Assembly (NCBI RefSeq): GCF_016654115.1
Contig: NZ_JAEQAZ010000006.1
Location: forward strand, 60,424-124,423
DNA: 64,000 bases
Direction: 5' to 3'
Source of the DNA: Streptomyces sp. MBT53
Lineage (GTDB): Bacteria > Actinomycetota > Actinomycetes > Streptomycetales > Streptomycetaceae
Shown here in pieces: positions 7,985-15,493 of the stretch. The position numbers and the translations under genes are program-made. The stretch's first letter is position 1, and every line of letters begins with the position of its first letter. Below the pieces are notes generated by a model. That model worked only from the letters and a program-made list of their open reading frames with translations, was not told where the DNA came from and searched no databases.

Positions 7985-8035
7985 GAGTCGAGGGCTACTC
8001 AAGTCACCCTGTATCAGGGTTGAGTAGCCCGACTC
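7985..8035. promoter_or_regulatory. Nested palindrome, candidate operator for astacin / LuxR divergent pair
   Basis: An 11-base perfect inverted repeat, GGGCTACTCAA (7992-8002) and TTGAGTAGCCC (8020-8030), flanked by GAGTC and GACTC, encloses a second perfect inverted repeat ACCCTG-TAT-CAGGGT (8006-8020). The whole element fills the space between the two divergent starts (7949 and 8047). Its size and symmetry suit a dimeric regulator, most simply the LuxR protein encoded next to it. Confidence 0.65.
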
Positions 8036-8046
8036 ATATCTGCGTG

Positions 8047-9924
8047 ATGACTTTCGAACAGGACGCGAAGACCCTCGAACTGCCCTGGCCGTTCACCGGC
8101 CGGGAGGACGAACTCGAACTGGTCCGCGGGTCGTTGACGGCCGGCCGGCACGGCATCGTGGTCTCCGGCCCGGCCGGCCGGGGCAAGACCCGGCTGGTCA
8201 CCGAGGCCGTCCGGGGCGGCGACTGCGTCCGCGTCACCGGGACACCGGAGACCCGCACGCTGCCCTTCGCCGCGTTCGCCCACCTGCTGTCCGAGAGCGT
8301 CTCCCTGCACCGGGCGGTCCAACTCCTGTCCGGAACACGGCTGTTGCTGATCGACGACGCCCACCTCCTCGACGACTCCTCGGCCGCCCTCGTCCACCAG
8401 CTCGCCGTCCACGGCCGGACCCGCCTGGTGGTCGTGGTGACCGACGGCAACCCCGTGCCCGGCGCGGTGTCCCGGCTGTGGACGGGCGAACTGCTGCCGC
8501 GCCTCGCGCTGGAACCGCTGCCCCGCGAGGAGATCGCCCACCTGCTGGCGGCGGGCGCCGGCGGCCCGCTGGAACCCCTCACCGTGAAGCGCCTCCACCA
8601 CCTCTGCCAAGGCGATCTGCGCCTGCTGCGCGACCTGTTCGGCGCGGTGCGCGAGCGCGGGCTGCTGACTCGTGCCACGGACACCGACGAGTGGGCCTGG
8701 CGCGGCCCGGTGCCGGTCACCGCGACGGTCCGCGAACGCACAGGGCAGGTCCTCGCCCGGGCCGACCTCGACGAGCGCGAGAGCCTCGAACGCCTGGCCT
8801 TCGCCGAGCCGTTGGCGTCCTCGCTCGACGACTTCGACCTCGACGTCCTCGAACGCCTGGAGGCCGAGGACCTGATCCACGTCGACGACCGCGGTGCCGT
8901 CCACCTCACCCACCCGCTGCACGGTCCCGCGCTGCGCGCCGCCGCAGGCCGGCTCCGGGCCCGCCGCCTGGCCCGCACCCCCGACCAGTGCGTCCCGGCC
9001 CTCGCCGCCGAACGCGCCGCGCTCACCGACCGCATCGACCGGACCGACGTACGGCCGCTGCCGACGCCGGTGGGGGAGTGGCTGGTGGCCGAGGGCGCAC
9101 CGGTACCGGCCGGGTACGCGGCCGTACGCGCCCGGTTCGCGAGGCTCCGCGGCGAACTGCGCGAGGCCGCGGCCTGGGCGCGGGAGGGACTGCGGGAGAC
9201 CCCGGCGGACCACGCCTGCGGGGCCGAACTCGCCCTGGCCGCCGCCCAGTCGGGTGATGTGCCGGACACCGACGACACCCTCGCCCACCGCCCCGCGACC
9301 GGCTGGGTGGCGGCGGCCCGGGGTGATGTGGAGACGGCCCGCGAGACCGTGGCCGAGGCGGTGGCGCCGGACCGGCGCGAGGGCACCGCCGAGGACGGCA
9401 GGCCCGCTGCCTACGCCCTCTACGACGCCGTACGCCTCGGCGCTCCCGAACAGGTGGCCGGACGGCTCGCCCGGCTGCCCGGTGACGGACCGGCCGTGCT
9501 CGCCCGGCACGCCGAGGCACTGGTCGACGGCGACGGGCCCGCGCTGGACCGGGTGGCGGGGGAGCTGGAGCAGCGCGGGTTCCTGCTGTTCGCGGCCGAG
9601 GCGCACGCACAGGCCGTCCGGGCGCACCGTGACCCGCGCGCCGCCCGTATGTCCCGCACCCGCGCGGTCGCACTGGCCCGCCGCTGCCAGGGCGCCCGCA
9701 CCCCGGCCCTGTCCGGCCTGGTGCTCGGTGAACTCACCGCCCGCCAGCGGCAGATCGTCACCCTCGCCGCCGCGGGCCTCAGCAACCGGCAGATCGCCGA
9801 ACGCCTCACCCTCTCGGTCCGCACCGTCGGCAACCACCTCTACAGCGCCTACGCCCGGCTCGGCGCGAGCGACCGCGGCGCGCTGCCGTGGCTGGTGGAA
9901 CTGCCCACGGCGCAGTCCGCGTGA
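8047..9924 (+). CDS. LuxR family regulator with AAA/STAND-type ATPase domain (LAL-like)
   Basis: A 625-residue regulator. Near the N-terminus are Walker A GPAGRGKT (residues 41-48) and Walker B LLLIDDAH (about 99-106). The middle is helical, TPR-like. The C-terminus holds a complete NarL/LuxR HTH starting [20 protein letters not shown]. It is shorter than the roughly 900-residue classical LAL proteins. The ATG at 8047 is preceded in frame by GTG at 8044; either could serve. It faces the CHAT gene tail to tail and is divergent from the astacin gene, with a palindrome immediately upstream. Probably an ATP-dependent local activator. Confidence 0.88.
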   Translation: MTFEQDAKTLELPWPFTGREDELELVRGSLTAGRHGIVVSGPAGRGKTRLVTEAVRGGDCVRVTGTPETRTLPFAAFAHLLSESVSLHRAVQLLSGTRLLLIDDAHLLDDSSAALVHQLAVHGRTRLVVVVTDGNPVPGAVSRLWTGELLPRLALEPLPREEIAHLLAAGAGGPLEPLTVKRLHHLCQGDLRLLRDLFGAVRERGLLTRATDTDEWAWRGPVPVTATVRERTGQVLARADLDERESLERLAFAEPLASSLDDFDLDVLERLEAEDLIHVDDRGAVHLTHPLHGPALRAAAGRLRARRLARTPDQCVPALAAERAALTDRIDRTDVRPLPTPVGEWLVAEGAPVPAGYAAVRARFARLRGELREAAAWAREGLRETPADHACGAELALAAAQSGDVPDTDDTLAHRPATGWVAAARGDVETARETVAEAVAPDRREGTAEDGRPAAYALYDAVRLGAPEQVAGRLARLPGDGPAVLARHAEALVDGDGPALDRVAGELEQRGFLLFAAEAHAQAVRAHRDPRAARMSRTRAVALARRCQGARTPALSGLVLGELTARQRQIVTLAAAGLSNRQIAERLTLSVRTVGNHLYSAYARLGASDRGALPWLVELPTAQSA

Positions 9925-10106
9925 CCGGTGCGCCGCTGCGTCGGCCGGTCAGGCTGCTCCGAAGGGGGTGAGTGGCCGGGGTGTGGGCAGGGAACTCTGC
10001 CAGTCGGCGCGCGGGACCGGGCGCGCTGCCGTGGCTGGTAGAGCTGCCGACGGCGCAGTCCGCGTGACCCGTGCGCCGCCGCGTCGGCCGGTCAGGCCGC
10101 TCCGAA
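9878..10106. repeat. Direct duplication of the LuxR/CHAT 3' junction (two 86-bp copies, 143 bp apart)
   Basis: Bases 9878-9963 and 10021-10106 align without gaps with few mismatches. Each copy contains the last codons of the LuxR gene (ALPWLVELPTAQSA then stop) on the plus strand and the last codons of the CHAT gene (FGAA then stop) on the minus strand. Similarity extends weakly about 18 bases further left in both copies. The 57 bases between the copies appear to be decayed remains of the same duplicated segment. Confidence 0.85.
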
Positions 10107-12695
10107 CGCGGTGAACGCCCAGCCCGTCGCCTGGTGGACCGCGTCCCCGGGCAGCGCGGCCCGGGCGTCGCGCAGGGCCTCCGCCAGGGACAGACCCGCG
10201 CTGAGACCCTTGTGCAGGGCGAGCATCAGCGGGACCACGGCGGCGTCGTTGACGGGGGCGCTGCTCGCCACCACCCCCGCCGTGCCCAGCGGGAGCAACG
10301 CCGTCACCAGGCCCAGGAGTTCGTCCGCGCCCACCGGGGCGAGGCGGGCCGTGTCGCAACTGGAGAGGATGATCCGGTACGGGCTGCGGGCGAGGCGTTC
10401 GAAGTCGTGGACGATGAGCGGGCCGTCGGCCATGCCAAGGGCCGAGAACAAGGGGCTGTCCGCGCGGAACGTGCCGTGCGCGGCGATATGGGCCAACGTC
10501 GCGCCGTCCAACTCGGCCAGCACCCGGGGGACTTCGGCGTCCTCGTGCTCCAGGACCGTCGGCCTGCCGTAGCGGTCGGCCAGGTCCGGGACCTCCGCGC
10601 CGCCGGTCGCCAGGCCGGGACCGCGCACCAGCACATGCCGTCCGCCGGGCGGCGGCCGGGTGTCCAGGGCGCGCAGCCAACTGCCCGCCGACGGCGACAC
10701 ACTGAGCACCCGCTCGCGCAGCGAGGGCAGCAACGCCCAGGGAACACGGTGGAGTCGGCCGGGCGGGACCACCACCACCGGCCCGGAGCCCAGGTGTTGG
10801 GCCGCCTCACCCAGGAGCAGTTCCTCCAGGCGCCGGCCCGCCGCCTCCACCACCGGCAGCCTGGCCTCCGCTCCGGGGTGCGCCAGCCGCCGCAGCCCCG
10901 CCTGCACGTGTTCCGCCTCGGCCATCGCCTCCGAGAGCAGGCCCGCCGCGAACTGCCGGACCCTGCCCTGGCCGCACAGCAGGGCGTGCACCCGCCCGTC
11001 GACCACGGCCAGTTCCACCAGTCGCCCCTCACCGAGGCGTGCCAGCAGCCGAGTCGGATCGAAGCGCTCGCCCTCGCCGGGCGCGTCACCGCGCATGTGC
11101 AGGGTGCGGGAGCGGATCTCCCGTTCCAGGCGCCGCTGTTCGCGCTCCAGGGCCGGTACCGGATGGCCCTCCATCCGGGCCTTCTCCGCGCGGGCGGCGA
11201 TCTCACGGAACGCCGTCAGACCGCTGAGCAGGACCGGGTCGGCGGGCGGCCGGGCCGGCGGGGTGGACAGCGCGGTCGCCCGCCAGCGCTCGCTCCACAC
11301 CAACAGCCTGCGCGGACCACCGGAGTCGAGGCTCGCCCGCTGCGCGAGCGCGGCCAGCTCGGCGCCCTGCGCGGTCGCCCGGGCCCGCAACTCCGAGGCG
11401 CCCAGGGTCGTCCGGTGGTCGTCCAGGACGTCGAGTCCGCGTCGGCAGGCCTCCAGCACACCGCGTCCCGAACCGGCGGCCTCGGCGCGCAGCGCCTGCG
11501 CCGCCCAGCCCGTCATCCGGGCCAGCGGGGGACCGCCGCGTCTGCTGCGGGCGGCCACCGCCAAGTGCCGTTCCGCGTCCGCCGTCCAGCCCAGCTTCAG
11601 CGCGATCCGGCCCGCGAGCAGCGCGGCCTCCGGCGCGGACGGGGAGCCGAACGCGGCCAGCCGGCCGGCCACCGCGGCGGCGTCCGCGACCAGCCGGCCC
11701 GAGGCCCGCCCGGCCGCCAACCTCGCCTCGATCAGCACCAGTTGGGCATGCGCCTGCCACCAGGTGCGGCGCTGCGCGGCGAACAGCCGTACCGCCACGG
11801 CCGCGCGCGCGATCGCCGTGGCCGGATCGTCCGCGAGTCGCGCCGCCCGGGCGGCCACCAGCAGCAGCTCCGCCTTGCGGGTGGACTGCCCGCCGATCCC
11901 GTCCAGCAGCCCGATCGCCGTGTCCGCCTGGGCCAGCGCCTCGGCGGCCAGGCCCGCGCTCAGCAGTACCTCGCAGCGGCGGATGGTGAGCATGAAGGTG
12001 GGGGTGGTGAGTTTGGCGTACATCACCTCGGCCTCGTCGAGGAGCCGGAGCGCGACCGGGATGTCGCCCGAGCGGAACGCGGCCAGGCCCCGGCTCTCCA
12101 CCGCGTCGGCCTTGTCGTGCTCCTGGCCGGTGGTCTCCCACAGCCGCTCGGCCGCCGTGAAGTCGGCGTCCGCACGGTCCACCGCGCCGAGCGCCAGATG
12201 CACGGTCGCGCGCAGGGTCAGCGCCCGCGCCGTCCAGATCACGTCCTCCGTCTGCCGCAGCACGGGGATCGCCCGCCGTACGTCGTCCAGCGCCTCCTTG
12301 TGCCGGCCCAGCACCCACCAGGCGTAGGCCCGCAGGAACAGGACGCGCGCCCTGGACTTTCTGCTGCCGCGCGCGATGCCCCGCTCGAAGGCCGCCAGGC
12401 CCTGCCGGGTGCGGCCCGCGTGCACCAGAGCCACCCCGAGCGTGCCCAGGACGTCCGCCTCCCGGTCCGCCGACTCCGCGCGCGCCGCCAGGTCGCGGGC
12501 GCGCCGCAAGTGCTTCAGCGCGAGCCGGAGATCGCCGAAGTCCCGCTGCCAGATACCGATCACATGGTGGGCCACGGAGGCCTGGAACGGCGTCGGATCG
12601 CCGTCGAGAACCGCCCGCGCACCGGCCAGCGCCTCGCTCGGAGCCGCGAACACCATCGGCAGCAGTTCGATAACCGGGTCGCCATCCGCTGTCAC
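10092..12695 (-). CDS. TPR-CHAT protein, predicted caspase-like cysteine protease
   Basis: An 867-residue protein if it starts at GTG (complement of 12693-12695); upstream extension would run into the divergent peptidase gene. Residues 1 to about 520 are helical TPR-like repeats, and about 560-867 form a CHAT domain. The catalytic pair is intact: His in LAHIAAHGTF (about 740) and Cys in LSSCDTA (about 780). There is no signal peptide, so it should be cytoplasmic. CHAT proteins are caspase-related proteases; TPR-CHAT Csx29 in type III-E CRISPR cuts the partner of a sigma factor. Here it is divergent from a peptidase, sigma factor and acidic protein. Ribosome-site spacing for the GTG is poor, so the exact start is uncertain. 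Confidence 0.85.
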   Translation of the reverse strand: MTADGDPVIELLPMVFAAPSEALAGARAVLDGDPTPFQASVAHHVIGIWQRDFGDLRLALKHLRRARDLAARAESADREADVLGTLGVALVHAGRTRQGLAAFERGIARGSRKSRARVLFLRAYAWWVLGRHKEALDDVRRAIPVLRQTEDVIWTARALTLRATVHLALGAVDRADADFTAAERLWETTGQEHDKADAVESRGLAAFRSGDIPVALRLLDEAEVMYAKLTTPTFMLTIRRCEVLLSAGLAAEALAQADTAIGLLDGIGGQSTRKAELLLVAARAARLADDPATAIARAAVAVRLFAAQRRTWWQAHAQLVLIEARLAAGRASGRLVADAAAVAGRLAAFGSPSAPEAALLAGRIALKLGWTADAERHLAVAARSRRGGPPLARMTGWAAQALRAEAAGSGRGVLEACRRGLDVLDDHRTTLGASELRARATAQGAELAALAQRASLDSGGPRRLLVWSERWRATALSTPPARPPADPVLLSGLTAFREIAARAEKARMEGHPVPALEREQRRLEREIRSRTLHMRGDAPGEGERFDPTRLLARLGEGRLVELAVVDGRVHALLCGQGRVRQFAAGLLSEAMAEAEHVQAGLRRLAHPGAEARLPVVEAAGRRLEELLLGEAAQHLGSGPVVVVPPGRLHRVPWALLPSLRERVLSVSPSAGSWLRALDTRPPPGGRHVLVRGPGLATGGAEVPDLADRYGRPTVLEHEDAEVPRVLAELDGATLAHIAAHGTFRADSPLFSALGMADGPLIVHDFERLARSPYRIILSSCDTARLAPVGADELLGLVTALLPLGTAGVVASSAPVNDAAVVPLMLALHKGLSAGLSLAEALRDARAALPGDAVHQATGWAFTAFGAA

Positions 12696-12805
12696 TCCTC
12701 GGATGGTAGTGGCCCCCCGGTGCACACCACACCGGTTTGGCGCTGTATCAAGTACTCGCCCGCAGGCTCTGATTGACGACCGCCGCCGCAGTGGGAGGAC
12801 ACGCC

Positions 12806-14242
12806 ATGGCACCACAGCGATTCCACGAGCAGTTCGACCAGATCCAGCGCTCGATGCCCGACATCCCCCTCGCGATGGGGCCGGACGACTCCGCCGAGTT
12901 CTTCTACGAGAAGGGCGTCGTGCTCGCCCGCGACGGTGAGGAGGCCCGCCTCGTCGAGGACACCGTACGCACCCACTTCACAGAGGCCACCGGCCTCACC
13001 GCCGACTCCGTCCGCCGGGCCGGACCCGAGACCAACCGGTCCGGGATCACCCGCATCCAGGTCGGCGACCCCGGCCACGGCGACCGGCGCGGCGACCGCG
13101 CCGTCGCCAACGCGCTGCGCGCCCTGCGCGAACCGGAGGGCCGCGCGGGCCGCCGGCTCGTCAGCCGCAACCACGTCGTGTCGATCGCCGTGAACGCATG
13201 TCCCGGCGACGAACCCGTGCCCGCCCCGCTCACCCAGGGCGCCAACCCCGCACCCGTGGAAGCCGGTTACGACGCGGACACCGCCGTCGACGTCCTCGTC
13301 ATCGACACCGGACTCATGCACGACTACCGGTCCTACCCGCTGCTCGCTCACGTCCAGGGCGACCCGCAGATCAAGGAGACCGACGCGGCCGGAGTGCTCC
13401 AACAGTACGTAGGGCACGGCACGTTCATCGCCGGGCTCGTCGCGGCCGTCTCGCCCAACACCGAGGTGACCGTCCGCAACACCCTCAACGACGCGGGCGC
13501 CATCCTCGAATCGGACTTCGGCGAGGCGCTGTTCGCCGCCGTCGACCAGAACGGCTGGCCCGACGTCATCAGCCTGTCCGCCGGCACCAGCAACGGCCGC
13601 ACCGACGGACTCCTCGGCGTCGAGGGCTTCATGCAGGCCCTGCGCGCCCAGCGCACCCTGCTCGTCGCCGCGGCCGGCAACAACGCCAGCGCCACCCCCT
13701 TCTGGCCCGCCGCCTACGCCGACCTGCCCGACTACCAGGACGTCGTCCTCTCGGTCGGCGCCCTGCGCGGCGACGGCGAGTACGGCGCCTGCTTCAGCAA
13801 CCACGGCGCCTGGGTCAAGGCCTACGCCCCCGGCGAGCGGCTCATCGGCCCCCTCACCGGCTTCGACGCACCCACGCCCTACACCTACCAGCACAGCACC
13901 TACGACGCCTGCCGGTTCGGCTTCACCTACTCCTGCACCTGCCAATACCCCAGCCACACCGGGGTGTTGAGCCAGCAGGGCGACAACTCGACCGGAAAGC
14001 CCGACCAGGTGATGTTCGAGGGGTTCGCGCACTGGAGCGGGACCTCGTTCGCCACTCCCGTCGCCGCCGGCCTGGTCGCCGCCTACATGACGGCCAACAA
14101 GGAGAGCGACGCGCGCGCCGCCCGTACCCAACTCCTCGCGGCCAACACCGAGTACGCCGAAGTACGCGGGGCGCATGTACCGGCGCTGCGCCCGCCCACC
14201 TGGCGCCCGGTCCCCGTCGTGCCGCTCTCCGCACCGGCATGA
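12806..14242 (+). CDS. Subtilisin-like (S8) serine peptidase, apparently intracellular
   Basis: A 478-residue S8 peptidase. The triad is visible as Asp in VLVIDTG (about 167), His in VGHGTFIAG (about 204) and Ser in SGTSFATP (about 414), with the oxyanion Asn in AAAGNN (about 292). Residues 1-155 precede the catalytic domain and have no signal peptide, so secretion is not indicated. An insertion before the serine carries three cysteines (YDACRFGFTYSCTCQY), possibly a metal or redox site. ATG 12806 has GGGAGGA seven bases upstream. It is followed 59 bases later by the sigma gene and is divergent from the CHAT gene. Confidence 0.88.
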   Translation: MAPQRFHEQFDQIQRSMPDIPLAMGPDDSAEFFYEKGVVLARDGEEARLVEDTVRTHFTEATGLTADSVRRAGPETNRSGITRIQVGDPGHGDRRGDRAVANALRALREPEGRAGRRLVSRNHVVSIAVNACPGDEPVPAPLTQGANPAPVEAGYDADTAVDVLVIDTGLMHDYRSYPLLAHVQGDPQIKETDAAGVLQQYVGHGTFIAGLVAAVSPNTEVTVRNTLNDAGAILESDFGEALFAAVDQNGWPDVISLSAGTSNGRTDGLLGVEGFMQALRAQRTLLVAAAGNNASATPFWPAAYADLPDYQDVVLSVGALRGDGEYGACFSNHGAWVKAYAPGERLIGPLTGFDAPTPYTYQHSTYDACRFGFTYSCTCQYPSHTGVLSQQGDNSTGKPDQVMFEGFAHWSGTSFATPVAAGLVAAYMTANKESDARAARTQLLAANTEYAEVRGAHVPALRPPTWRPVPVVPLSAPA

Positions 14243-14301
14243 GGGCCGGAACCATCCCCTCCACGGCGTACGATGACATGCCGTACACGAGGGGTGGCAC
14301 C

Positions 14302-14877
14302 GTGGACCGTGCAGAAGTCGGCGCGCTCGTCCGGTCGGCAGTCGACGGCGACGCGGCGGCCTGGAAGGCGCTCGTGGAGGGGCTCAGCCCACTGGTCTGG
14401 TCAGTGGTGCGCGCCCATCGGCTCTCCGACGCCGACGCCGGCGAGGTGTACCAGACCGTGTGGTTCCGCTTCGCCCAGCACCTGGGCCGGATCCGGGAAC
14501 CCGACAAGGCGGGCTCCTGGCTGGCGAGCACCGCGCGCAACGAGTGCCTGAAGGTGATCAAGGGACTGCGGCGGCTCATGCCCACGGACGATCCCCAACT
14601 CCTCGACCGCGTCAGCGAGGAGCGCACTCCCGAGCAGTCGGTCCTCGACTCGGAGGAGGCGGCCTCCCAGGCCGAACGCATCCGCAGGCTCTGGCAGGAG
14701 TTCGCCGAACTCGGCGAGCGGTGCAGGCAGTTACTGCGCGTCCTGATGGCCTCGCCGCCACCCAGCTATCAGGAGGTGTCCGCCGGTCTGGGCATCGCCG
14801 TGGGCAGCATCGGACCCATGCGCCAGCGCTGTCTGCGCCGGCTGCGAGCCCGACTGGACGCCGGGGAGGCGCTGTGA
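14302..14877 (+). CDS. RNA polymerase sigma-70 family (ECF-like) sigma factor
   Basis: A 191-residue sigma factor. Region 2 is seen in EVYQTVWFRFAQHLGRIREP and GSWLASTARNECLKVIK; region 4 in SYQEVSAGLGIAVGSIGPMR. GTG 14302 is preferred over an in-frame ATG at 14278 because GAGGGG lies seven bases before it. The 3' end overlaps the next gene in a GTGA, typical of a sigma factor with its partner. Codon 144 is TTA (14731-14733), so full translation probably depends on the bldA tRNA. No zinc-type anti-sigma follows; the acidic partner is the candidate regulator. Confidence 0.88.
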   Translation: MDRAEVGALVRSAVDGDAAAWKALVEGLSPLVWSVVRAHRLSDADAGEVYQTVWFRFAQHLGRIREPDKAGSWLASTARNECLKVIKGLRRLMPTDDPQLLDRVSEERTPEQSVLDSEEAASQAERIRRLWQEFAELGERCRQLLRVLMASPPPSYQEVSAGLGIAVGSIGPMRQRCLRRLRARLDAGEAL

Positions 14878-15425
14878 ACGGCATGTACGGCGACGGCCCC
14901 GGCGCGTTCGACGCCTTCGGCCAGGACCCTTTTGACGACGAGGAGTTCGACGACCAGCAGGGCGAACAGGACGACAACGGCTCGGAGTTCGACGACGCCC
15001 TCTTGGAGGAGGAGCTGCGCCAGGCGGCCGCCATCCTGGACCCGGTCCCCGCCGAACTGCGCCAAGTCGCCATGGACGCCTACGCGTTGTACGACATGGA
15101 CGCCCGGTTAGCGGAGCTGACCTTCGACTCCCTGGTCGACGCCATCCCGGTCCGGGGCGTCACGGACGTACCCCGCATGCTGACCTTCACGGCGGGCGAG
15201 TTCAGCGTCGACGTGGAAGTCACCAGCGAGGGGCTGATGGGTCAGGTGATGCCGCCGCAACCGGCCGGCATCGAGGTCCTGAACGGCCCGCAGGCCCTGC
15301 GCCCCACCACCCTCACGGCCGACTCCATGGGCCGTTTCACCAGTGACGTGACCCCGGCCGGTCCCTTCGCGCTACGGCTGCGGACCGGCCGGGAGGTGGT
15401 CGTCACGGAGTGGCTGCGGGCGTGA
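14874..15425 (+). CDS. Acidic conserved protein overlapping the sigma gene; candidate sigma regulator
   Basis: A 183-residue protein of unknown function. Residues about 10-50 are extremely acidic (FDDEEFDDQQGEQDDNGSEF), followed by a helix (LEEELRQAAAILDPVPAELR) and then a beta-rich C-terminal half with FTAGEFSVDVEVTSEG and VMPPQPAGIEVL, resembling a small immunoglobulin-like or regulatory-like beta domain. The GTG start overlaps the sigma stop; ATG 14883 is the alternative. Codon 79 is TTA (15108-15110). Overlap with the sigma gene suggests fixed stoichiometry, so an anti-sigma or protease-sensitive inhibitor role is plausible. There is no Cys/His zinc motif and no membrane segment. Confidence 0.7.
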   Translation: MNGMYGDGPGAFDAFGQDPFDDEEFDDQQGEQDDNGSEFDDALLEEELRQAAAILDPVPAELRQVAMDAYALYDMDARLAELTFDSLVDAIPVRGVTDVPRMLTFTAGEFSVDVEVTSEGLMGQVMPPQPAGIEVLNGPQALRPTTLTADSMGRFTSDVTPAGPFALRLRTGREVVVTEWLRA

Positions 15426-15444
15426 CCGCGGGTGCGTGACCGCC

Positions 15445-15487
15445 GGTGCGCGAGGAAGGGGAGCGGGACGCTTCTTCCTCGCGCACC
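15445..15487. terminator. Stem-loop terminator, 14-bp perfect stem
   Basis: GGTGCGCGAGGAAG (15445-15458) pairs with CTTCCTCGCGCACC (15474-15487). It lies between the end of the sigma-factor operon and the convergent P450 gene, and ends seven bases before the P450 stop. It can act in both directions. Confidence 0.7.
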
Positions 15488-15493
15488 AGCGCG

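Noticed and set aside
8014..9837. Long minus-strand open frame opposite the LuxR gene
   Set aside because: Composition-driven antisense frame; the plus-strand protein has Walker motifs and a full LuxR HTH.
10071..12776. 901-codon plus-strand open frame opposite the CHAT gene
   Set aside because: Low-complexity Arg/Gly/Gln-rich translation typical of GC-rich antisense; the minus strand encodes TPR-CHAT with catalytic residues.
10092..15425. Type III-E CRISPR system around the TPR-CHAT gene
   Set aside because: No Cas7-11-like gene, no repeat-spacer array, and no CRISPR-like direct repeats in the window; only the regulatory logic is similar.
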